DNA of 64,000 bases from Polaribacter litorisediminis (GTDB taxonomy: Bacteria; Bacteroidota; Bacteroidia; Flavobacteriales; Flavobacteriaceae): positions 2,281,001 through 2,345,000 of the forward strand of contig NZ_CP082966.1 in assembly GCF_019968605.1 (NCBI RefSeq), given 5' to 3'. The position numbers were made by a program, and so were the translations under genes. The number at the start of each line of letters is the position of its first letter. Position 1 is the first letter of the stretch. The notes below the pieces were generated by a model. The model was not told the origin of the DNA and ran no database searches. It saw only the letters and a list, made by a program, of their open reading frames with translations. Positions 8,306 through 16,531 of this stretch are shown piece after piece.

Positions 8306-8474
8306 ATAATTACCATCAGGAATCTCTATCAGATTGTTTTAGGAAGCTATTTTTATTTATTCAAACAAATAGCATCGTACCTTATTTTTTTCAATTATGT
8401 ATTCTTATTTGATGCGTATTTAGTTTTTTAGCAGTTACTTTATTAGAAGCTTTCTGCAATCTTATGAAGAAAAT

Positions 8475-8978
8475 TTATACTACAATTTCTTTAATATGCT
8501 CAAAAGGTAGTGTGACTTCCGTAAAACTATTTAAAACATCTACTTGCACGATTACCTTTTGTTTTCCACTCGTTGCCATATATACTCCTTTTAAACCTTT
8601 AAAGGGTCCATCTACCACCTCTACTGCCGCATAATTAGCCAAACTACGAGGAGTTATTTTCTTGGCACCTTCGCTGTTCTTTGTTAAAATTTTTAAATTG
8701 TTTATTTCATCTTCCTGTACAATGGCGGGTTTGCCTAAATACCTTAAAACACCTACAACTCCTTGAATTTTAACAACATTTAATAAATCTTTAGGAGTTC
8801 CTTGCAAAAACACATAAGAAGATATTAAAGGCACTACTACTTTCTTTTTTCGATCGCTCCATTGTTTTATGGTGGTCATTAAAGGTAAAAAACTTTCATA
8901 ACCTTGCTTTTGGAGCCTTTCATGCACCTGTTTTTCTGACCTGGAATTGGTGCGTAAAGCGTACCAAAATACTTTCAA
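8475..8978 (-). CDS. UpxY/LoaP-type transcription antiterminator (NusG paralogue)
   Basis: The 167-residue protein has the NusG N-terminal domain (KVFWYALRTNSRSEKQVHER, about residues 2-21, then PLISSYVFLQ). It is followed by a KOW domain (VVDGPFKGLKGVYM, about 115-128). Specialised NusG paralogues of this kind in Bacteroidota load on RNA polymerase near the start of a long polysaccharide operon and prevent premature termination. The only reasonable start is a TTG at 8978: the codon before a nearby upstream stop allows no ATG. It lies upstream of the PAPS operon with a 170-bp gap and downstream of the nucleotide-sugar operon. It probably controls the genes from 8305 down to the left edge. Confidence 0.88.
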   Translation of the reverse strand: MKVFWYALRTNSRSEKQVHERLQKQGYESFLPLMTTIKQWSDRKKKVVVPLISSYVFLQGTPKDLLNVVKIQGVVGVLRYLGKPAIVQEDEINNLKILTKNSEGAKKITPRSLANYAAVEVVDGPFKGLKGVYMATSGKQKVIVQVDVLNSFTEVTLPFEHIKEIVV

Positions 8979-9375
8979 ATTTAAGATTTTTTTAATGTAT
9001 ACTTAAGAATATTTGCTGACAGCTTGCACGGCTTCGCCCTCTTGAGTCCCATTTTTAATGAGAACTCTAGGTATAATAGCAGCTTTTGAAATACGCAATA
9101 AAACTAAGTTTATAAAGTTTTTTCAAGTACGAGCAGAATAAACATCTTACTTAAAAAAGGACTTTCATCACTCTGAATTATTCCAGATTTTGGATGGCAA
9201 ATATAGGGTTAATTCTGAATGAATAAAAAAGAATGCAACCCTTTTATTATTCGTTAATTATTTTTGAACAATTGCTACACAAAATGCTGTTTATTGCTAT
9301 ATTCTTTAACCTCATCTCCTTTGTATACTGTCCTAATTATTGCATTTTTTAATTTTGCAAATTTAAGATAAATAC
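8979..9375 (-). promoter_or_regulatory. 397-bp leader upstream of the UpxY-type gene
   Basis: No coding frame is convincing here. On the reverse strand, 9205-9198 reads TATATTTG, a perfect TAnnTTTG box of the Bacteroidota -7 type. No TTG sits at the usual spacing upstream; the closest is about 30 bp away. If this is the promoter, the antiterminator gene has a 5' untranslated leader of about 215 nt. That length is expected for UpxY systems, where the leader is the target for antitermination. The promoter call is weak; the leader call rests on position. Confidence 0.35.
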
Positions 9376-10308
9376 CTATTGAATAAAAGGGTGTTTTTCT
9401 CCTGTATGTACTTTTGTCAAATTCCTAATAGCATGCACAATTTTTATGGATGCTGTAGCGTCTTCAAGTCCAAATCCATTTCCTTTTAAAATTTCGGAAT
9501 AACTCTTCGTATGCAAGTCCGTAAAGCCTTCACTAAACTCTAATTCTTGGTCATCAATTTTTATGGAACGAAAGGTTCTTTGCCCTTTTTCTTGAATTTC
9601 TGTAGGAAGCGAATTTTCATCAATCGACAAAAACCAACGCACTCTTGCTTTTTCAAATTCTAAATATCCTGCAGCTTTGTCTTTTTCTCTAAGATGCACG
9701 CTGTTTTCTTGGACCTCTCCAAAAATCCAAGAGAGCATATCATAAAAATGAACACCAATATTTGTAGCGATTCCTCCTGACTTGCTTTCATCACCTTTCC
9801 AAGAAATATCATACCATTTGCCTCTAGAAGTAATGTAGGTTAAATCTACATCATACTTTCCGTTTTTGTGGGCAGTTTCTATTTTCTTTTTTAGGGCGAT
9901 GATACTTGGATGCAATCGTAATTGTAAAATAGTATATATTTTTTTACCGGACTCTTTTTCAATATCCTTTAAAGCATCTGCATTCCAAGGGTTCAGAACC
10001 AATGGTTTTTCACAAATGGCGTCCGCACCTCTTCTTAAAGCCATACGGATGTGTGCATCGTGTAAATAATTAGGGGTACAAATGCTTACATAGTCTAAAT
10101 GTGTTCCTTGGCGTTTTAACTTTTCGATGTGCCTGTCAAAACGTTCAAATTCAACAAAAAAGTCTGCATTCGGAAAATACCGATCCATGACACCAACACT
10201 ATCAAATTTATCTAAAGCCGTCAATAAAATATTATTGGTTTCTTTGATTGCCTGTAAATGCCTGGGTGCAATATATCCTGCAGCTCCTATTAATGCAAAG
10301 TTTTTCAA
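9376..10308 (-). CDS. Gfo/Idh/MocA oxidoreductase, WlbA/WbpB-like UDP-HexNAcA 3-dehydrogenase
   Basis: The family member oxidises the C3 hydroxyl of UDP-N-acetylhexosaminuronic acid with NAD(P)+, the step before 3-amination in di-N-acetylated uronic acid synthesis. The 310-residue protein has a Rossmann start (IGAAGYIAPRHLQ), the VSICTPNYLHD block, the catalytic EKPL motif (100-103) and GGIATNIGVHFYD (178-190). The active-site His and substrate-binding Asn sit in that last motif, as in WlbA. The start is a TTG at 10308, directly after the stop of the UDP-sugar 6-dehydrogenase (0-bp gap). That enzyme would supply its substrate. No WbpE/WbpD homologue is next to it, although the DegT enzyme at 1-612 could serve elsewhere in the locus. 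Confidence 0.87.
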   Translation of the reverse strand: MKNFALIGAAGYIAPRHLQAIKETNNILLTALDKFDSVGVMDRYFPNADFFVEFERFDRHIEKLKRQGTHLDYVSICTPNYLHDAHIRMALRRGADAICEKPLVLNPWNADALKDIEKESGKKIYTILQLRLHPSIIALKKKIETAHKNGKYDVDLTYITSRGKWYDISWKGDESKSGGIATNIGVHFYDMLSWIFGEVQENSVHLREKDKAAGYLEFEKARVRWFLSIDENSLPTEIQEKGQRTFRSIKIDDQELEFSEGFTDLHTKSYSEILKGNGFGLEDATASIKIVHAIRNLTKVHTGEKHPFIQ

Positions 10309-11661
10309 TTATAATGTTTTAGTTTTCACCTCTGGTGCTAAAATATTCTTGACATCATAGACCACCGAATTGTCATGTTTAATTTGTGAAAAATCGATTT
10401 CCAAAAACTCTTTATGAGATACCGTCAATACAATCGCATCGAATTTTTCATTCGGCAATACTTTGGTTGAATTTAAATTGTACTCATGCATAACTTCGTC
10501 TTGATTTGCCCAAGGATCAAAAATAGTGACGTCCGTTCCATATTCTTTTAAGGCTGCAATGACATCTACTGCTTTTGTATTTCGTACATCTGGACAGTTT
10601 TCCTTAAAGGTAATACCCAGAACTAAAACTTTGGCATTTTTAATTCTGAGATCTTTAGAAATCATCAATTTAATGACTTCTGAAGCCACATACTGACCCA
10701 TGCTATCGTTTAAGCGTCTTCCTGCTAATATAATTTCTGGGTGATAGCCATATTCCTGTGCTTTTTGTGCTAAATAATAAGGGTCTACCCCGATACAATG
10801 GCCACCAACCAAACCTGGTTTGAAAGGTAAAAAATTCCATTTGGTACCTGCTGCCTCTAAAACATCATGGGTATTAATATCCATCAGTGCAAATATTTTA
10901 GCCAATTCATTCACAAAAGCGATGTTGATATCTCTTTGCGAGTTTTCAATCACTTTTGCAGCCTCTGCTACTTTAATTGTTGGCGCTAAATGCGTACCCC
11001 CTGTAATGACTGATTTATATAAATCATCTACTTTTATCCCTATTTCAGGCGTTGAGCCTGAAGTAACTTTTAATATTTTTTCTACCGTATGTTCTTTGTC
11101 TCCTGGGTTGATGCGTTCTGGCGAATACCCCGCATAAAAATCTTGGTTAAAAACTAAATTAGAAACGCTTTCCAAAATCGGAATACATTCTTCTTCTGTT
11201 GCCCCAGGATATACGGTAGATTCATAAATAACGATATCGCCTTTTTTTAGCACTTTACCAACAGTTTCACTCGCCTTAATTAAAGGAGTTAATACCGGTC
11301 TGTTATTTTTGTCTACTGGTGTTGGTACTGTAATAATAAAGTAATTACAAGTACGGATATCTTCTAGAGAAGTAGAACATAAAAGTCCATTTTCATCTGT
11401 TAAGGCATCCACCAATACAGCTTGCAAAACTTTATCGGAAACCTCTAAAGTGGCATCTACTCCCGTCATTAATTCTTTTACGCGAGCTGTATTGATATCA
11501 AAACCTACCACCGGATATTTTGTTGCAAATAATCTTGCTAGTGGCAAACCTACGTAGCCTAAACCTATGATGGCGATACGGGGTTTGGTGGCAAGGGTTT
11601 GGTGATCGGGGCTTGGTGATGTTTGAGTAGTCACGTCTTTATTTTTTAATTTCTTTTCCAT
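10309..11661 (-). CDS. UDP-N-acetylhexosamine/UDP-sugar 6-dehydrogenase (WbpA/TviB-like)
   Basis: This enzyme oxidises C6 of a UDP-sugar twice with NAD+ to the uronic acid. The 450-residue protein has an unusual 27-residue polar N-terminal extension. The Rossmann loop GLGYVGLPLA (33-42) follows, then YSPERINPGDKEH (179-191), which is characteristic of the UDP-GlcNAc/GalNAc dehydrogenase branch. The catalytic cysteine lies in GGHCIGVDPYY (Cys289). The C-terminal domain keeps GITFKENCPDVRN. It lies between the four-helix-bundle gene and the WlbA-like gene. Together with the C4-epimerase at 12159 it can make UDP-GlcNAcA or UDP-GalNAcA. The precise sugar is not decidable from sequence alone. Confidence 0.92.
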   Translation of the reverse strand: MEKKLKNKDVTTQTSPSPDHQTLATKPRIAIIGLGYVGLPLARLFATKYPVVGFDINTARVKELMTGVDATLEVSDKVLQAVLVDALTDENGLLCSTSLEDIRTCNYFIITVPTPVDKNNRPVLTPLIKASETVGKVLKKGDIVIYESTVYPGATEEECIPILESVSNLVFNQDFYAGYSPERINPGDKEHTVEKILKVTSGSTPEIGIKVDDLYKSVITGGTHLAPTIKVAEAAKVIENSQRDINIAFVNELAKIFALMDINTHDVLEAAGTKWNFLPFKPGLVGGHCIGVDPYYLAQKAQEYGYHPEIILAGRRLNDSMGQYVASEVIKLMISKDLRIKNAKVLVLGITFKENCPDVRNTKAVDVIAALKEYGTDVTIFDPWANQDEVMHEYNLNSTKVLPNEKFDAIVLTVSHKEFLEIDFSQIKHDNSVVYDVKNILAPEVKTKTL

Positions 11662-11690
11662 TTTTATTTACTATTCTTTTAGTAATTGGG

Positions 11691-12144
11691 GATTGGGAAT
11701 TAGGGATTTCGGGGGATTGAGGCCTAATTTATAACTTACAATTTAATAATTAAACCTATTTTATTCGTTGATTAATTTTATTAATTAATGCTGTTAGCAT
11801 TTTAGAGATACTTAACAACTGCTCTTTTGATTTACTTTTATCTGACATTAAATAACCTAGATTTTCTGAAATGATTAATTGAGTTTCAACTTCAGCCGCT
11901 GAAGCTCTTGCAATGTACAAAAATCTAGCAAACTCTTTATCTGAACTTCTAGCAGCTCCTTCTGCTATATTAGAAGGTATTGAAACTGAAGCTCTTCTTA
12001 ACTGACTAACCAATCCATATATTTCGTTACTAGGAAATTGACTTGTTAACTTATAGATTTCTGTTACTAAATCAATTGACTTTTGCCAAACTAATAAATC
12101 TTTATGTGTTTTCATAACTATCACCTAATCCCTAATTCCCAATC
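11691..12144. repeat. 17-bp perfect inverted repeats flanking the four-helix-bundle gene
   Basis: The 17-mer GATTGGGAATTAGGGAT occurs at 11691-11707. Its exact reverse complement occurs at 12128-12144, only 3 bp before the start of the longest frame of the enclosed gene. The two arms bracket the four-helix-bundle gene and nothing else, and they interrupt an otherwise compact operon. This looks like the ends of a small mobile or domesticated cassette. No target-site duplication was recognised. Confidence 0.75.
11756..12115 (-). CDS. Four-helix-bundle protein (S23/IVS-like, TIGR02436 type)
   Basis: The 119-residue protein starts MKTHKDLLVWQKSIDLV and carries the family hallmarks LRRASVSIPSNIAEGAAR and LYIARASAAEVETQL. 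The ORF can be extended by three codons to a GTG at 12124. ATG 12115 is preferred. The family forms pentameric four-helix bundles and was first seen encoded in rRNA intervening sequences; no molecular function is established. It sits between the C4-epimerase and 6-dehydrogenase genes of a sugar operon and is enclosed by 17-bp inverted repeats, so it looks like an insertion and not a pathway gene. Confidence 0.9.
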   Translation of the reverse strand: MKTHKDLLVWQKSIDLVTEIYKLTSQFPSNEIYGLVSQLRRASVSIPSNIAEGAARSSDKEFARFLYIARASAAEVETQLIISENLGYLMSDKSKSKEQLLSISKMLTALINKINQRIK

Positions 12145-12158
12145 ACTATTAATTATTC

Positions 12159-13139
12159 CTAAAGATTCTTCCAATACCATTCAACTGCTTCCTTCAACCC
12201 TTTTTGCAAAGAAAACTGCGGATCATACTTTAATAATTCTTTTGCTTTGTCCACGCTTGCATGCGAATGGGGAATATCTCCCAATCGATTTGGTCCATAT
12301 ATGACTTCAATATCTTTAATTTTAGGATTGAATTCTGCCAGAAATTCTTTTAAATACCCCAATAAATCATTCAACGTATTCCGATCTCCGTAGGCAACAT
12401 TATAAATTGTATTTACAGCCGTTTTATCGGCAACCAAACTTAATAAATTTGCTTGAATAACATTATCAATATACGTAAAGTCTCTTGAGTAGTTTCCATC
12501 ACCATTGACGGTTGGAGCTTCTAAATTCATTAGTTGACTCACAAACTTTGGGATTACCGCTGCATAGGCGCCATTTGGATCTTGCTTTCTTCCGAAGACA
12601 TTAAAGTAACGCAATCCAATCGTTTCTAAACCATAGGTTTTAGAAAAAACATCCGCGTATAACTCGTTTACATATTTAGTGACGGCATATGGAGATAAAG
12701 GTTTTCCTATAACGTCTTCTACCTTTGGCAAAGACTCAGAATCTCCATAGGTAGAAGAACTTGCCGCAAAAACAAAGCGTTTTACCTTGTTATCTCTAGA
12801 GGCAACCAACATATTTAAAAAACCACTTACATTTACTTCATTAGAAGTAATTGGATCTTTAATGGATCTAGGAACAGACCCCAAAGCAGCTTGGTGTAAA
12901 ACAAAATCTACCCCTTTTGTTGCTAATAAACAATCTTGAAGATTTCTTATATCTCCGGTGATCAAAGTAAAATTTGGATTATTTACAATGGCAGCAAGGT
13001 TTTCTTTTCTACCGGTTGCAAAATTATCTAAACAAACAACCGTATTGTTCTTTTCCAATAATGCTTCACACAAATTAGAACCTATAAAACCTGCTCCACC
13101 AGTCACTAAAACTTTTTGATTGGATAATTGAATCTCCAT
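12159..13139 (-). CDS. UDP-N-acetylhexosamine C4-epimerase (WbpP/TviC-like extended SDR)
   Basis: The enzyme interconverts UDP-GlcNAc and UDP-GalNAc or their uronic acids through NAD+-dependent oxidation at C4. I start at ATG 13139 (MEIQLSNQKVLVTGGAGF). The upstream extension to 13193 adds 18 residues that are not SDR-like. Motifs are GGAGFIGSN (14-22), LHQAALGSVPRS, FAASSSTYGD with the catalytic Ser/Thr, SPYAVTKYVNELYA with the Tyr-x3-Lys pair, and RYFNVFGRKQDPNG. The AALGSVPRS segment is typical of the WbpP/TviC group, which prefers N-acetylated substrates. It is the first gene of the nucleotide-sugar operon, with a candidate promoter about 50 bp upstream. Confidence 0.92.
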   Translation of the reverse strand: MEIQLSNQKVLVTGGAGFIGSNLCEALLEKNNTVVCLDNFATGRKENLAAIVNNPNFTLITGDIRNLQDCLLATKGVDFVLHQAALGSVPRSIKDPITSNEVNVSGFLNMLVASRDNKVKRFVFAASSSTYGDSESLPKVEDVIGKPLSPYAVTKYVNELYADVFSKTYGLETIGLRYFNVFGRKQDPNGAYAAVIPKFVSQLMNLEAPTVNGDGNYSRDFTYIDNVIQANLLSLVADKTAVNTIYNVAYGDRNTLNDLLGYLKEFLAEFNPKIKDIEVIYGPNRLGDIPHSHASVDKAKELLKYDPQFSLQKGLKEAVEWYWKNL

Positions 13140-13190
13140 ATATCTTCTGCTTAATTTTTTTGCGAATTTACAAAAGCATTTATAAGTAAC

Positions 13191-13225
13191 CAAAATTACT
13201 ATCTATAATCGCATACTTGATTCAA
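13191..13225 (-). promoter_or_regulatory. Candidate Bacteroidota promoter for the nucleotide-sugar operon
   Basis: On the reverse strand 13198-13191 reads TAATTTTG, which fits the TAnnTTTG -7 box. A TTG lies at 13225-13223, 24 bp upstream, slightly longer than the usual spacing. The box is 52 bp before the ATG at 13139, a normal 5' leader. Nothing experimental supports it. Confidence 0.45.
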
Positions 13226-13359
13226 TACAAACGCATTTTTTTTTATAAATCAAGATTTTTTAACATAGATCATCACGAGGAGGTAGTAAGAACACTAAAC
13301 TTTGTGTTTGCTGCTTTATGCGACTTCTCCTATGGTCGAAGTGACAAGAAATCCAGGTG

Positions 13360-13404
13360 TCAGTTCGAGTGATTCCGATTTTTCATCGGAATTGTATCGA
13401 GAAC
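13360..13404 (+). repeat. Hairpin element, GC-containing stem variant (ATTCCGAT)
   Basis: The stem ATTCCGAT (13372-13379) pairs perfectly with ATCGGAAT (13385-13392) around a TTTTC loop. The flanks CAGTTCGAG and TATCGAGAAC add partial pairing outside. The copies at 14170-14236, 15081-15147 and 16275-16341 carry a different stem, ATTTCAAT with ATTGAAAT (one base changed in the last copy). These three also carry an extra orphan arm CATCGGAATTGTATCGAGAA. The copy at 15695-15704 is cut off just after the left flank. A further copy lies at 56959-57003 on the opposite strand. Confidence 0.8.
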
Positions 13405-13917
13405 CTATATAGCAAAAAACAATCTTTTGATTTAGCATATCTAAAAATGGGATTACTTCGTTATTAGCGACATTTAGCCGTTGCATCCCTTTTGAATTTC
13501 TAATGTCATTGAGAGGAGGTACGACGTGGCAATCTCATAGGGTTGCTCTTCTTTTTTTATGTTTTTACTTTTTGCTTGACCCAACAGCAATAGAAAAACA
13601 TATCTCCCTTATTTTGTTTCATTTTTTCTTTTCCATTGATGAAAAGAAACAAAAATCTAGACTTACTTTTATTTTACTTGAATTCTACAAGCGATTTCAC
13701 TATCGTGTCCAGACCGCTGCGCTTTTTGGACACTTAGCCGTTGCATCTCTTTTGAATTCTTACGAAAAATAAAATAGGTCGGGGTTTAGAGTTTAAATTT
13801 ATAACGTCATAGCGAGGAGATAGTAAGAGTACAAAACTTTGTGTGCGCTTCTTTATGCGACTTCTCCTATGGTCGAAGTGACTAGTTTGCAGGCTATATT
13901 GCTTGTTTATTTTTCTT

Positions 13918-14426
13918 GAATTCTACAAGTGATTTCACTATCGTGTCCAGACTTATTATTGAGTTCCCCAATCAAGTTGAGGACAAGCTTTGGACACTTA
14001 GCCGTTACACCCCTTTTGAATTCCTACGAAAAATAAAATAGGTCGGGGTTTAGAGTTTAAATTTATAACGTAATTGCGAAAGAGATACAATTGAAGCAAT
14101 CTTTTAAATTTCTACGAAAAACAAAAGTATTTAGGTTTTAGATTCTGATTTTTAAAGTAAATCCAGGTGTCAGTTCGAGTGATTTCAATTTTTCATTGAA
14201 ATTGTATCGAGAACTCATCGGAATTGTATCGAGAACCTATATGCACAAAACAATCTTTTGATTTAGCATTCATAAAAATGAGACTGCTTCGTTATTAGCA
14301 AACGTAAGAGTACTAAACTTTGTGTGCGCTTCTTTATAATACTTCTCCTTTGGTCGAAGTGACAAGTTTGCAGGTTATATTGCTTGTTTATTTTTCTTTT
14401 ATTCTAATTTCTTTTCCATTGATGAA
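13918..14426 (+). repeat. 509-bp segmental duplication, copy 1
   Basis: This stretch and 16023-16531 are the same length (509 bp) and nearly identical by eye. They cover module A, the text TTTAGAGTTTAAATTTATAA, a hairpin module, and the CTCCTTTGGTCGAAGTGAC text up to CCATTGATGAA. Differences are scattered single bases, for example GCGAAAGAGATAC here against GCCAAAGAGTTAC in copy 2, and TATAATAC against TATACGAC. Direct repeats of this size 2.1 kb apart are likely substrates for recombination. Confidence 0.85.
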
Positions 14427-14799
14427 TACTGAATCTAGTTCAGCACAGGCTTCACCAAAAATCTAGACTTACTTTTATTTTTCTCGAATTCTACAAGTGA
14501 TTTCACTATCGTGTCCAGACTTATTATTGAGTTCCCCAATCAAGTTGAGGACAAGCTTTGGACAATTAGCCGTTATATCTCTTTTAAATAGCTACGAAAA
14601 ATAAAATAGGTCGAGGTTTGAGAGTTTCTATTTATAACGTTATTGGGGGGTAATACGGAGTGGCAATCCCATAATAATTAAAAAGGTTTTGTAAATAGAT
14701 GGCTCGGTCCATCGATTAAATGTAATGTTCTTTTTTTTATTTTTACTTTTTGCTTGACCAAAAAGTTACAAAAACTCAAGACTTACTTTTATTTTACTT

Positions 14800-15090
14800 G
14801 AATGCTACAAGCGATTTCACTATCGTGTCCAGACTTATTATTGAGTTCCCCAATCAAGTTGAGGACAAGCTTTGGACACTTAGCCGTTGCATCTCTTTTG
14901 AATTCCTACGAAAAATAAAATAGGTCGGGGTTTAGAATCTTTTAATAACAGTGCTAGGCTTGGAACGTCAAAAAACCCTAAACATCATTACGACAGAGGT
15001 ATGATTGCAATCTTTTAAATCTCTACGAAAAACAAAAGTATTTAGGTTTTAGATTCTGATTTTTAAAGTAAATCCAGGTGTCAGTTCGAG
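14800..15090 (+). repeat. 291-bp segmental duplication, copy 1
   Basis: It matches 15414-15704 in direct orientation with equal length. It comprises a module A copy, then GGTTTAGAATCTTTTAATAA, AGTGCTAGGCTTGGAACGTC, and the start of module B up to CAGTTCGAG. Copy 2 leaves the match right after CAGTTCGAG, where its hairpin is missing. Copy 1 retains the whole hairpin. Confidence 0.82.
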
Positions 15091-15413
15091 TGATTTCAAT
15101 TTTTCATTGAAATTGTATCGAGAACTCATCGGAATTGTATCGAGAACCTATATGCACAAAACATCCTTTTTTTTAGAATCCCTAAAAATGGGATTACTTC
15201 GTTATTAGCAATGACGGTTCTAGGGGCAGCACTTCATTGCGAAAGAGGCACGATTGAAGCAATCTTTTAGTTTAAAAAACCCTAATAATGTTTTTACATA
15301 AACTAGTTAAAAGTATATTTTTCTTTTATTCTTCTTTTCTTTTCCATTGATGAATACTGAATCTAGTTCAGCACAGGCTTCACCAAAAATCTAGACTTAC
15401 TTTTATTTTTCTT

Positions 15414-15704
15414 GAATTCTACAAGTGATTTCACTATCGTGTCCAGACTTATTATTGAGTTCCCCAATCAAGTTGAGGACAAGCTTTGGACACTTAGCCG
15501 TTGCATCCCTTTTGAATTCTTACGAAAAATAAAATAGGTCGGGGTTTAGAATCTTTTAATAACAGTGCTAGGCTTGGAACGTCAAAAAACCCTAAACATC
15601 ATTACGACAGAGGCATGATTGCAATCTTTTAAATTTTTACGAAAAACAAAAGTATTTAGGTTTTAGATTCTGATTTTTAAAGTAAATCTAGGTGTCAGTT
15701 CGAG
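15414..15704 (+). repeat. 291-bp segmental duplication, copy 2 (hairpin lost at its end)
   Basis: This is the partner of 14800-15090. Single-base differences include TCTTACG for TCCTACG and AATCTAGG for AATCCAGG. The match stops precisely at CAGTTCGAG (15704), so the hairpin of module B is absent and unrelated A/T-rich sequence follows to about 15860. The break at the hairpin base suggests deletion or recombination at the hairpin. Confidence 0.82.
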
Positions 15705-16022
15705 ACCCAAGAAAAAAATTTTTACAAGCGTAGAAGATGACGTAAATTGGTTTTAAATATACTGAATTGCAAAATAATCGTAAAAATACAAGTAACTTTA
15801 ACCGACCTTTAAATCACTGAAAAACAATTATTTAATAAAAACTTCAATGGTAATTTATTGAAGGGAAATACGGGCAGCAATTTCATATTCATCAAAAAGG
15901 TTCTTTAAATTGATTGCTCTGTTATACACTAAGACATAGAGACATAGCGTTCTTTTTTTATGTTTTTACTTTTTGCTTGACCAAAAAGTAACAAAAAGTC
16001 AAGACTTACTTTTATTTTTCTT

Positions 16023-16531
16023 GAATTCTACAAGTGATTTCACTATCGTGTCCAGACTTATTATTGAGTTCCCCAATCAAGTTGAGGACAAGCTTTGGAC
16101 ACTTAGCCGTTGCATCCCTTTTGAATTCCTACGAAAAATAAAATAGGTCGGGGTTTAGAGTTTAAATTTATAAAGTAATTGCCAAAGAGTTACAATTGAA
16201 GCAATCTTTTAAATTTCTACGAAAAACAAAAATATTTAGGTTTTAGATTCTGATTTTTAAAGTAAATCCAGGTGTCAGTTCGAGTGATTTCAATTTTTTA
16301 TTGAAACTGTATCGAGAACTCATCGGAATTGTATCGATAACCTATATGCACAAAACAATCTTTTGATTTAGCATTCATAAAAATGAGACTGCTTCGTTAT
16401 TAGCAAACGTAAGAGTACTAAACTTTGTGTGCGCTTCTTTATACGACTTCTCCTTTGGTCGAAGTGACAAGTTTGCAGGTTATATTGCTTGTTTATTTTT
16501 CTTTTATTCTAATTTCTTTTCCATTGATGAA
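16023..16531 (+). repeat. 509-bp segmental duplication, copy 2
   Basis: This is the partner of 13918-14426, in direct orientation and of equal length. The hairpin in this copy (16284-16304) has drifted: the loop reads TTTTT, and the right arm ATTGAAAC has lost one pair compared with copy 1. After the shared CCATTGATGAA the two copies diverge. This copy continues AAGAAACAAAAATCTAG, whereas copy 1 continues TACTGAATCTAGTTCAGC. Confidence 0.85.

Noticed and set aside
13503..13772. 89-codon frame starting MSLRGGTTWQSH
   Set aside because: It lies entirely in repeat modules of the island, has no family likeness and recurs as fragments in other modules.
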